Source of the DNA: Saprospiraceae bacterium
GTDB taxonomy: Bacteria > Bacteroidota > Bacteroidia > Chitinophagales > Saprospiraceae
Assembly (NCBI GenBank): GCA_020848995.1
Contig: JADLHA010000050.1
Span: 1-39,509 of the forward strand
Length of the DNA: 39,509 nucleotides
Reading direction: 5' to 3'
Shown here: positions 8,236-15,612 of the stretch, piece after piece
Position numbering within the stretch: the stretch's first letter is position 1
How the letters are laid out: the number at the start of each line of letters is the position of its first letter
Program-made: the position numbers and the translations under genes
The notes under the pieces: model-generated
Databases searched by the model: none
Seen by the model: only the letters and a program-made list of their open reading frames with translations
What the model was told of the DNA's origin: nothing

Positions 8236-9012
8236 TCAGAGATCCTTGTTCCGGAAGATCCGCAGAGACATGATCAGCGGCAGGATCGTCCAGAGGAGGA
8301 GGATGCCCCCTGTATAGAGGATTCCCCGGTAACTCCCGAAAAACTCCTTGAAAAGAGCTCCGGTGTAGCCCATCAGCGCACTGACGTCCATGCGAAGCAT
8401 CATGGAGACCCTCGTTAGGTCAATGGGGTTGAGCGCGGTCAGCAGCAGGGTCAATCGCTCGAGGGGGTAATCGGAGAAGGTGAAAAGGATCATCAGCACG
8501 ATGCCGTCGTATACGAGGGCAAAGTAAAACCACAGCAACAGCACGATGCCGATTCCGCGTGCTTTGTCGCGCGCCAGCACGGCTGCGCAAAAGGCAATGG
8601 CGGTGCAGGCAAAGGTCAGCAGGGTGCCGGTGAGCAAAAAGTTAAACGCCAGCAAGTCCTGAAAATGCACCAGCACCGGGATGCCCAGGCCTACGACAAA
8701 TGCCAGCACCAGGGACAGGGCACAGGCAAGGAATTCGCTGAGGAACACCTGCCGTCTTCCCAGGGGTTGTGCCAATAGCATCTCGATGAATTCGTACGAA
8801 TTGTAGTAGTGGATCGTCGAAAAGATCATGCTGATCAGCGGAATGACGATCAGCTCGATGTTGAGCAGGCTCAACAGGGCCTTGTCGGGATTTTCTTCCA
8901 GGTTGAACAGCAGCAGCGCAGCCAGCAACTGGAATCCTGCATACAATACGATGACTTTGTTGCGGATGATGTCGGAGAATATATACCTGGTCAGTGTCCA
9001 CATGGCGGTCAT
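8236..9012 (-). CDS. nosY: NosY, ABC-2 type permease of the nos copper-site maturation transporter
   Basis: The 258-residue membrane protein has about six hydrophobic segments and the ABC-2 permease pattern NSYEFIEMLLAQPLGRRQVFLSEFLA typical of NosY. It is the last gene of the nos cluster and overlaps nosF by four bases (ATGA), so the two are co-translated. By family knowledge NosFY is an inner-membrane ABC transporter that works with periplasmic NosD to supply a sulfur species or copper for the CuZ site of NosZ. The start at 9012 gives MTAMWTLTRY; the Met at 9003 is possible. Assignment as NosY, rather than a generic permease, relies on neighbours as well as sequence. Confidence 0.9.
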   Translation of the reverse strand: MTAMWTLTRYIFSDIIRNKVIVLYAGFQLLAALLLFNLEENPDKALLSLLNIELIVIPLISMIFSTIHYYNSYEFIEMLLAQPLGRRQVFLSEFLACALSLVLAFVVGLGIPVLVHFQDLLAFNFLLTGTLLTFACTAIAFCAAVLARDKARGIGIVLLLWFYFALVYDGIVLMILFTFSDYPLERLTLLLTALNPIDLTRVSMMLRMDVSALMGYTGALFKEFFGSYRGILYTGGILLLWTILPLIMSLRIFRNKDL

Positions 9013-9722
9013 CCGTTACTTTGTTGCATAATGCTGGCGATGGCTTTCCCGAATTTCTGTTCGCCGGTGAAGTTGCGCAACTCCTCCATGCTGGCCTGGT
9101 AATGCACCCGCCCTTCCTGAAGATACAGGATGTGGGTCGTCAGGTCGTCGAGATCGCTCAGAATGTGAGAGGTGATGACCACCAGCCGTCTTTGATCCCG
9201 GATTTTCCGGATCTTTTCCTTGAGGATTTCGGAAGACAGCGGATCGAGTCCTGCCGTCGGTTCGTCGAGGATGTAGATTTCGGGATTAAATAGGAAGGCG
9301 ACCGCAGCGCTGACTTTTTGCCGGGTACCTCCCGACAGCGTGCGCATGGGCTGGTCGTAGATGCGCTCGAGGCGGTAATGGGCGATGAGTTCTTCGTCGG
9401 TTTGCCCGTCGTGTTTTGCACGGAGTGACCGGAGCAGGTCGAAGAGCTGGCCAACCTTCATGTGGTCGGGATAGCGGCCGATCTGGGGCATGTATCCAAT
9501 GGTAGACCGATAGTGAAAGTCCTTGCCAATGGGCTGGCCGTTGATGTGAATTTCTCCGCCATCCGGCCGCACCAGACCGAGAATGCATTTAATGAGGGTG
9601 GTCTTCCCGGAGCCGTTCGGCCCGATGAGCGAAACGACCTGATTCTCTTCCATCCTGAGGTCCACTTGCTGAAGGGCCCTGAGGCGCTTGAAGCTCTTGG
9701 TAAGTCCGCGCGTCTCGATCAT
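9009..9722 (-). CDS. nosF: NosF, ABC transporter ATP-binding protein
   Basis: The 237-residue protein is a complete ABC ATPase: Walker A GPNGSGKTT near residues 34-42, signature LSGGTRQKVS, Walker B IYILDEPTAGLDP, and a switch His in ITSHILSDLDDL. It overlaps nosD (9719-9722) and nosY (9009-9012) by four bases each, a tight translational unit. It energises NosY for maturation of the NosZ CuZ cluster on the periplasmic side. Length and motifs are normal, with no sign of decay. Confidence 0.95.
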   Translation of the reverse strand: MIETRGLTKSFKRLRALQQVDLRMEENQVVSLIGPNGSGKTTLIKCILGLVRPDGGEIHINGQPIGKDFHYRSTIGYMPQIGRYPDHMKVGQLFDLLRSLRAKHDGQTDEELIAHYRLERIYDQPMRTLSGGTRQKVSAAVAFLFNPEIYILDEPTAGLDPLSSEILKEKIRKIRDQRRLVVITSHILSDLDDLTTHILYLQEGRVHYQASMEELRNFTGEQKFGKAIASIMQQSNG

Positions 9723-10957
9723 ACGCGCACGGGTTTCATCAGCGGTCGCCGGTCGATCAGCAATTCCGGGGTAATGCTCGGAATGGCCTTTTCCGCTTTG
9801 TCGAGAAATGAGATGAGTATGCTGCGCAGCAGGATCAGGGTAAAGGGATTGCGCTCGACAACCATGGAGTACATGCTGACGGGTCGGTATGGCACGTCGC
9901 CCATGCCGTCGCGGGTGCGGTCGTACCCGTCGTATTTGTCCCAGTAGTTGCGGTCAAAGTCGTTGAGCACGAGGGTGCCGTTGGTGGCAATGTCGAAGGT
10001 GTTGCCGGAAAAATTGTTGAGGCTGATGCGATTGTCGTTGCAGCTGGCCTGAATGCGCATGGCCCATCCGTTTTTGGAAAAGGAATTCCAGAGTATTTGC
10101 ATGCGGCTAGATCCCTCCATAAATATGCCTACGGTGTTGTGCACAAAATAATTTTGCCCGATGTAGCTGTCCGTTATGTCTTTGAGCAACAATCCGTAGG
10201 CGGCGTTGCCCCAGTTGTGCAGAAATTCGTTTTGCTCCATGGTCACTTTGCGCGAGTACATAACGGCCACGCCGGCTCCATTTTCGATGAAGCGGTTGCC
10301 TTCGTAGCGGTCGTCGTTGGAAAACATAAAGTGCAGGCCGTAGCGCAGGTTGCCCCGGCTGGTATTGCAACGGATCCGGGAATCTGAGACAAATTCAAAA
10401 TAAATTCCGTCGCGATGTCCTGAAATGTCGTTTTCCTCTATGAGGGCGCTTTTGCATTTCCAGAGGTGGATTCCGTTGCCGGTGTTGTGTTCACTGCGCG
10501 GAACTCCTTCGATGGAATTGTTGCGAACGACGATGTCGCTTGCATTGGCAAGGTGGATGGCAAAATGACTGCGGGCGATTTGATTGTCTTCAATGTGCAC
10601 GCCGGTAATGTCGATGCACTTAATGGCAGCCAGGTCGTTCATCGCTGAAATTCCGCTGTTTTCAAGCCGGAAACCCATAACGATAATGTTCCGGCCGCTC
10701 AGGGTGAGGATGTCGTGGACGTTTTCGCCGTCGAGCAGGGGTCTTCCCACTCCAATGAAGGTAAGCGGCTTGTCAATCAACAAATTTCCTTCCCGGTAGG
10801 TTCCTCCCATGACCATTACCGTATCGCCGGCTGAAGCAAGATGGAGGGCTTCCGCAATGGTAGCATGCCCTTGTACGCCGCCCACGATGTATTGGACGGC
10901 ACTCAGCGGGAAGGCCATCGCCAACATGGCCAGAACCCAAAAGCCCCTCGCGGTCAT
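9719..10957 (-). CDS. nosD: NosD, periplasmic copper-site maturation protein
   Basis: A signal peptide (GFWVLAMLAMAFPLSAVQY) is followed by repeated short strand-turn units with many Asn/Ile/Gly, for example IVVRNNSIEG, ALIEENDISG and MEQNEFLHNWGN. This is the right-handed parallel beta-helix of the NosD/CASH family. The protein is about 412 residues long, normal for NosD. It acts in the periplasm with NosF and NosY to build the CuZ centre of nitrous oxide reductase. The frame is open to a GTG at 10963; the ATG at 10957, nine bases after the nosL stop, is preferred. The stop overlaps the start of nosF. Confidence 0.93.
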   Translation of the reverse strand: MTARGFWVLAMLAMAFPLSAVQYIVGGVQGHATIAEALHLASAGDTVMVMGGTYREGNLLIDKPLTFIGVGRPLLDGENVHDILTLSGRNIIVMGFRLENSGISAMNDLAAIKCIDITGVHIEDNQIARSHFAIHLANASDIVVRNNSIEGVPRSEHNTGNGIHLWKCKSALIEENDISGHRDGIYFEFVSDSRIRCNTSRGNLRYGLHFMFSNDDRYEGNRFIENGAGVAVMYSRKVTMEQNEFLHNWGNAAYGLLLKDITDSYIGQNYFVHNTVGIFMEGSSRMQILWNSFSKNGWAMRIQASCNDNRISLNNFSGNTFDIATNGTLVLNDFDRNYWDKYDGYDRTRDGMGDVPYRPVSMYSMVVERNPFTLILLRSILISFLDKAEKAIPSITPELLIDRRPLMKPVRV

Positions 10958-10966
10958 TGGCACCGC

Positions 10967-11995
10967 TCAGTCGATGTTTTGGTAAACGTAATCCCAGCCA
11001 ACGATCTGGCGACCGCTGCCCTGAGCAGAAAAATCTTTTGCAATGGCTTCTGAAGAGAACGCGGCCGTGTTAAAATTCATCGGACTCCGGACATCCTGTC
11101 CAACGACAAAATGGGCTTTGTCCACTTCGATCAGAACATTCTGTTGACTAAAGTCGGCTACGAGCACGTGGGCCATTTTGCGGTTGTCAAATTCTCCCGA
11201 CTTCATCATGCGCACCATGCAGCCTACATCGTCGAATTTGTAGACCTTGCCTTTTTCGGTGACGAGCTCAGCGCCAAAACGCAGGTCGACGATGCCCATT
11301 TTACACATGTGGCAAACATCGGTGCCTGGGATAAACGGTTCCGGCTTTGCCTTACAGGAGGCCGTAATGACAAACAGGGCAGCGAGGGCTGCCATCGGAG
11401 CAGCATTCGATTTGCGGGGACGGTGGCGGTTCCATTCGTAAAGCCACACCACGGCCATTACAGCAGCAGCGATCAAAACAATCCATCCTCCGACATCGGG
11501 CTGGGAGTACGCATCGAAATTGAGCAGCCTCTTGTGTCCGATGAGCGGCGGCTGGTAAGACAACCCGGGAACTTTAATGGCTGCCGCAGGGTCGAGGTTG
11601 TGGCCGTACTCGTATGCCCACCGGTAAAAATCGAACATGCTGAACACCCCCCCAAAAGCCGTGAACACCAGATACCAGAACAGGATTGCGAGTCGGCCAA
11701 ACCAGGCTACCAGCAATCCCAGCAGGATGTAAAACCCAACGATGTAAACCAGGAAAGCAAATTCCGGAAACATGTCGACCGTAATTTCCTTCATGCCGAT
11801 GTAGTGATTCAATCCGTTGATGATCTCCACATCCCCGGTAATGTCGTACAACCAGATATTCATCGTGAGTCCTTCCGGATACTGCGGGGCAAAGAGGTCG
11901 ATGCGCCAAACGGGAACAAAATAAGTTACGATCAGCAGCAGGGAGGCAAAAAATACAATCCAGCGGGAGGTCTGGCTCAATTTTGTTTTTCCCAT
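10967..11995 (-). CDS. nosL: NosL copper chaperone fused to an N-terminal multi-pass membrane module
   Basis: The 342-residue protein has two parts. Residues 1-200 form a membrane module with four hydrophobic helices (about 12-30, 77-100, 103-120 and 171-188) and no domain I can name. Residues 201-214 look like an embedded lipoprotein signal (MAALAALFVITASC). They are followed by a standard NosL domain with the Cu(I)-binding motif C228-H-M230-C231 and FDDVGCMVRMM. NosL is by family knowledge the outer-membrane or periplasmic lipoprotein that gives Cu(I) to NosZ. An internal start at 11395 could yield a free lipoprotein, but the frame is continuous. It lies between the fasciclin gene, with a terminator-like hairpin in the gap, and nosD. 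Confidence 0.88.
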   Translation of the reverse strand: MGKTKLSQTSRWIVFFASLLLIVTYFVPVWRIDLFAPQYPEGLTMNIWLYDITGDVEIINGLNHYIGMKEITVDMFPEFAFLVYIVGFYILLGLLVAWFGRLAILFWYLVFTAFGGVFSMFDFYRWAYEYGHNLDPAAAIKVPGLSYQPPLIGHKRLLNFDAYSQPDVGGWIVLIAAAVMAVVWLYEWNRHRPRKSNAAPMAALAALFVITASCKAKPEPFIPGTDVCHMCKMGIVDLRFGAELVTEKGKVYKFDDVGCMVRMMKSGEFDNRKMAHVLVADFSQQNVLIEVDKAHFVVGQDVRSPMNFNTAAFSSEAIAKDFSAQGSGRQIVGWDYVYQNID

Positions 11996-12102
11996 GAGAG
12001 GTGATTTTTAACCGCGACCGGAAGCGTTAAGAATAAGAAATCAAACCCGGTCAATTAGTAAATAAAATCAGTGTAAAAATGTTTTGCGAACCGGAATTTT
12101 TC

Positions 12103-12139
12103 TAAAACAAAGGGGCGCAGTCCGGTTGGCCACGCCCCT
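12103..12139 (-). terminator. Candidate Rho-independent terminator after the fasciclin gene
   Basis: Read on the minus strand, AGGGGCG pairs with CGCCCCT across a 15-base loop (stem arms at 12133-12139 and 12111-12117). It is followed by TTTGTTTT. This sits between the fasciclin lipoprotein gene and nosL, so it may lower transcription of nosLDFY relative to nosZ. The seven-pair stem and imperfect T-run make it a moderate terminator. Confidence 0.6.
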
Positions 12140-12194
12140 CAAATCAAATCAAAAGTTCATGAACGCTCAGTATTGCATTTTGCAAGGGCGGCGA

Positions 12195-12767
12195 TCACTT
12201 TGCCGGTGGCAGCAAAACGGCATCGATTACGTAAACGAGTCCGTTGGAGGCAGGAACCGCTGCCACGACGTTTGCTGAGTTATTGACCATCATCTTGCCG
12301 TCTTTGACCTGCAGGGTGATGTTGTCGCCATTGGCCATGCCCAGGGATTGCCCGTCGCGGATCATATTTTCTTTGTACACGGCAAGTGCCACGTGATACT
12401 CGAGAATATTGCGAAGCGCATCTTTCTGCTCGGCCTGCATCAGTTTGTCAAGCGTGCCGGCCGGCAATTTTTCAAAGGCGGCATTGGTCGGAGCAAATAC
12501 CGTGAAGGGGCCGGCGTTAGCAAGCGCGTGTACGTACTCTGCCTGCTGAAGGGCCTTGACCAGGGTGGAGTGGTCAGCTGATCCCACAGCAACTTTGACG
12601 ATGTCCTTTTGCGATTCGTCGTCCTGGACGCCTGCCTGCCCGAGATCGGTGGTTCCGGTTTCGGCTGCGGCTGTGGCTTCGGAACTTGCTGCTTTTTCCC
12701 CGCCTCCGCAGGAAGCAAAAGCCAGCAATGCGATCCACATCATGGAGAGCACAATGCGATGTTTCAT
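12195..12767 (-). CDS. Fasciclin-domain lipoprotein of the nos cluster
   Basis: A lipoprotein signal ends at LAFASC (C20) and is followed by a low-complexity Ala/Glu/Thr linker. One fasciclin (FAS1) domain spans about residues 55-188, with ADHSTLVKALQQA, FTVFAPTNAAFEKLP, LRNILEYHV and the C-terminal NGLVYVIDAVLLPP. FAS1 domains are surface or periplasmic protein-protein modules. Genes like this are often found between nosZ and nosL in Bacteroidota, but their task is unknown. The gene lies 37 bases after the nosZ stop, so it is very likely co-transcribed. A terminator-like hairpin follows it. Confidence 0.9.
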   Translation of the reverse strand: MKHRIVLSMMWIALLAFASCGGGEKAASSEATAAAETGTTDLGQAGVQDDESQKDIVKVAVGSADHSTLVKALQQAEYVHALANAGPFTVFAPTNAAFEKLPAGTLDKLMQAEQKDALRNILEYHVALAVYKENMIRDGQSLGMANGDNITLQVKDGKMMVNNSANVVAAVPASNGLVYVIDAVLLPPAK

Positions 12768-12803
12768 ATACTTTTCGTTTTTGTTATGAAAAAATAAAAA
12801 CTG

Positions 12804-14774
12804 TTATTGCTGATCCCCGGTACTAAACGTCAGCGGAACATTTGCTCCCGCCGGACTCACCCGGACATAGCCCTGCATCTCCTGGTGTAGGGCTGAGCAG
12901 AAGTCGGTGCAATACATCGGAAAAACGCCAACGCGATCCGGCTTCCAGAGCAGGGTTTGGGTTTCTCCGGGCATGATGAGCAATTCGGCATTGTTCGCTC
13001 CTTTTACGGCAAATCCATGGGGAACATCCCAGTCCTGCTCGAGGTTGGTCACGTGGAAATACACCTGATCTCCCACTTTCACCCCTTCGATGTTGTCGGG
13101 AACAAAGTGAGATCGGATCGAAGTCATGTAAACGTGAACCTCGTTGCCCTTGCGCTCTACCCGTGCTTCTTTTTCTCCGAGCGCTGCGTGGGGATTCTTG
13201 TTCTCTTCCAGCTTGTAGATCTTCTTCGAATTTTTCATGATCATTTCAGCCGGAATGGCTTCAGCGTAGTGCGGTTCGCCAATCGTAGGAAAGTCGAGCA
13301 GCAATTGCATTTTGTCGCCATCGATCGAATAGAGTTGGGCGCTTTGGGTGAGTTCCGGACCGGTGGGGAGGTAGCGGTCTTTGGTGATCTTGTTGTAAGC
13401 GATTACGTATTTGCCCCAGGGCTTTTTGGTTGGACCACCGGGAACGCAGAGGTGCCCGATCGAATAATATGTCGGCACGCGGTCAACAACCTGCAGGTCG
13501 CTGACGCGCCATTTTACGATTTCGGAAGAAACAAAAAACGAGGTGTAGGCGAAACCGTTGGCGTCGAATTCGGTATGAAGGGGTCCGAGTCCGGGTTTCT
13601 TCACTTCTCCGTGAAGCACTGCGTCATATTTCAACACGGGAATTCCTTCGTAGTCTCCTTCAAAATTCTTGGAGGCAATGGCCTCCTGGATCTTGGTAAA
13701 GGAAAATACGGGAATGAGGGCTGCAAGCTTTCCACTGCCGACGATGTATTCGCCACTGGGATCCGTATCGCAACCGTGGGGCGATTTCGGACAAGGCATG
13801 AAGTACACCATATCCGGGCAATCTTTCGGATCGAGCATAATGACTTCATTTTCCATTTTGGAAGTGGCTATATGCTTTTCTTCATCATAGACGTTGTGGG
13901 CATACTTTACATTCTTCTTCACGCCCTTGCCGGCTTTCACGTATTCCTCAGCCTTTTTCCAGTTGACGGCCATGATGAAGTCTTTGTCTTTCTGACTTGC
14001 GTTGACTTCAAGCAAGGTGTTGGCCCTTTCCGAGTTGTAGCAGGAGAAAAAGAACCAGCCATGGGATTTGCCCTTGCCGGCTCTTGACAAGTCGAAATTT
14101 ATACCGGGCAGCAGGATCTGAAAAGCGATTTTCATTTCCCCCGACGTCTGATCGACGGAGATGAAACTTACCGTGCCGCGGAAATTCTCCTTGTAGGTTT
14201 TGATCGGAACGTCGACTTTGTCACCCATTGGCACGCTAAAACGCGTTCCAGCCACTACGTACTCCGTGTTTTCGGTAATGAAAGGCGAAGAATGGTTACC
14301 GCCGCTGTTGGGGATCTCAATGATCTCCGCGGTTCGGAACGTTTTCAGGTCGATGCGGGCGATCCTGGGTGTGTTGTTGGCGTTGCCAAAAGCCCAGCGA
14401 CCATCGTGGATGCCATCCGTCACGGAAAGCGCCGGATGGTGCAGGTCATCCCATGGAACAAAGCCGTGTGAAGTGTTCAGCATGGGTTTTGTTTCTTCCG
14501 CATACCCCCAACCCTTTTCCGGATCTACCGAAAAAACGGGAATGACGCGGAACAGACGGCCGGAAGGCAATCCATAAACGGACATCTGTCCGCTGAATCC
14601 TCCGGAAACAAAATTGTAGAACTCGTCGTACTTGCCCGGTGGAACATAAGCCTTCACGGCCGAATCGCCGGAGACTGCAGATTGCACACCTTTGGGCTTG
14701 CACGCCTGAATGGAGAATAAAAGACTCACCAGCATGGCTCCTCCTACCATGCCCCATGGCATTCTGAAAGACAT
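12804..14774 (-). CDS. nosZ: Nitrous oxide reductase, clade II (Sec-dependent, probable lipoprotein)
   Basis: The enzyme reduces N2O to N2 in the periplasm. All copper ligands are present in the 656 residues. The seven CuZ histidines are H112, H113, H161, H333, H400, H441 and H502. The CuA set is H586, C622, C626, H630 and M633 (CTDFCSALHQEM). The N-terminus lacks a twin-arginine motif and instead has a Sec-type hydrophobic stretch ending in SIQAC, so the protein may be anchored as a lipoprotein at C25. These are clade II features. The gene lies 44 bases after a lipoprotein cytochrome c gene, its likely electron donor, and starts the nosZ-fasciclin-nosL-nosD-nosF-nosY series. No nosR or nosX is seen. 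Confidence 0.98.
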   Translation of the reverse strand: MSFRMPWGMVGGAMLVSLLFSIQACKPKGVQSAVSGDSAVKAYVPPGKYDEFYNFVSGGFSGQMSVYGLPSGRLFRVIPVFSVDPEKGWGYAEETKPMLNTSHGFVPWDDLHHPALSVTDGIHDGRWAFGNANNTPRIARIDLKTFRTAEIIEIPNSGGNHSSPFITENTEYVVAGTRFSVPMGDKVDVPIKTYKENFRGTVSFISVDQTSGEMKIAFQILLPGINFDLSRAGKGKSHGWFFFSCYNSERANTLLEVNASQKDKDFIMAVNWKKAEEYVKAGKGVKKNVKYAHNVYDEEKHIATSKMENEVIMLDPKDCPDMVYFMPCPKSPHGCDTDPSGEYIVGSGKLAALIPVFSFTKIQEAIASKNFEGDYEGIPVLKYDAVLHGEVKKPGLGPLHTEFDANGFAYTSFFVSSEIVKWRVSDLQVVDRVPTYYSIGHLCVPGGPTKKPWGKYVIAYNKITKDRYLPTGPELTQSAQLYSIDGDKMQLLLDFPTIGEPHYAEAIPAEMIMKNSKKIYKLEENKNPHAALGEKEARVERKGNEVHVYMTSIRSHFVPDNIEGVKVGDQVYFHVTNLEQDWDVPHGFAVKGANNAELLIMPGETQTLLWKPDRVGVFPMYCTDFCSALHQEMQGYVRVSPAGANVPLTFSTGDQQ

Positions 14775-14818
14775 AGAATTAAATTATGGTTAGAAATAGA
14801 TTGCTTCCTCCGGCAACA

Positions 14819-15289
14819 TTACATCTCGCCGTCATTCTTGCGCATGAACTCCAGGATTTGTCTGGCTTCCTCCTTGCTGACATTCTGGTTGGGCATGCGC
14901 ACTAAACACTGCTCGAGCAATTTCTGGGCTTCCTCGTCAGACTCCAGCATGGTTTCGACGTTGGTGATCATGTTCATAATCCATGCCGGCTTACGCGTTT
15001 TTGTAAGGCCCTTCCATCCGGGTCCGACCAGCTTTTCCTCTGTCAACTTGTGGCAGGCCAGACACTTCAGGTTATAGATGTTTTCACCGCCCTTAACCCA
15101 TTCTTCGTTCAGCGGATTCCCAAGGGTGATGTCCTCATCCTTGATCAGGGTTCCATGGACTTCCGGCTGGCTCTTCTCAATCGCCTCAAAGTCGACTTGG
15201 GGCAAATCCTCCTTCACCCCTCCTTTGCATTGGACCAGCAAGATGGACACCAGTCCCAATCCAAGCACTGCAATGATCTGATTTTTCAT
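14819..15289 (-). CDS. Mono-haem cytochrome c lipoprotein, putative electron donor to NosZ
   Basis: A lipoprotein signal ends at LLVQC (C21). The haem c motif is C76-L-A-C79-H80, and M132 in CLVRMPNQN is a likely sixth ligand, so this is a class I-like cytochrome of 156 residues. It is the first gene of the nos operon, directly behind the promoter at 15315-15346, with nosZ next. Small cytochromes at this place in clade II clusters are thought to pass electrons from the quinol pool to NosZ; that role is inferred from context. Confidence 0.92.
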   Translation of the reverse strand: MKNQIIAVLGLGLVSILLVQCKGGVKEDLPQVDFEAIEKSQPEVHGTLIKDEDITLGNPLNEEWVKGGENIYNLKCLACHKLTEEKLVGPGWKGLTKTRKPAWIMNMITNVETMLESDEEAQKLLEQCLVRMPNQNVSKEEARQILEFMRKNDGEM

Positions 15290-15314
15290 GTTGATTTGAT
15301 TTTTAAAAATTTCC

Positions 15315-15346
15315 CAAAGATACTTGGGTAGTTTTTACATTCCAAA
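15315..15346 (-). promoter_or_regulatory. Promoter of the nos operon
   Basis: On the minus strand the -33 element TTTG (15346-15343), a 20-base spacer and the -7 element TATCTTTG (15322-15315) match the Bacteroidota housekeeping promoter pattern well. Transcription should begin near 15308, giving a short leader before the cytochrome start at 15289. Confidence 0.75.
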
Positions 15347-15372
15347 GGTCTTCCCGGCGCCTGCCAGTCACC

Positions 15373-15408
15373 GTGACATCGGTCAACAGCACTTATGATT
15401 CTCGTCAT
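15373..15408. promoter_or_regulatory. Two Crp/Fnr-like boxes upstream of the nos promoter
   Basis: The proximal site at 15373-15386 reads gTGACatcgGTCAa, close to the TTGAC-N4-GTCAA type of Fnr/Dnr box. The distal site at 15395-15408 reads aTGATtctcGTCAt and lies within a perfect TATGA-N6-TCATA inverted repeat. Their centres are 22 bases apart, about two helix turns, at roughly -71 and -93 from the expected start. This fits activation by an anaerobic or NO-responsive Crp/Fnr regulator, which is common for nos genes. The rest of the 15290-15612 gap shows no gene. Confidence 0.5.
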
Positions 15409-15612
15409 AGATGCACCTGACGTGAGTACGAAACAAAATGCTGATTTTTAGTCCGATGCAGGCCAAACGGGCAATTGAACGCGCCTCAATACTTGGCGCC
15501 TTCCAGTGGCCTTTTCGATCAGCCTTGCGACCCGTTGGCAAAGCATTGGGTTTTGATTAACACATGAGGGGAGCGATTCAAAAAATAAGATGCCCGACGC
15601 TCAAATTGATGG

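Noticed and set aside
11111-12004. Open frame of 297 codons opposite nosL
   Set aside because: Antisense to a protein with clear NosL motifs and membrane helices.
12957-14087. Long open frame (376 codons) on the plus strand opposite nosZ
   Set aside because: It is the antisense shadow of a clearly coding nosZ with all copper ligands; its translation shows no family motif.
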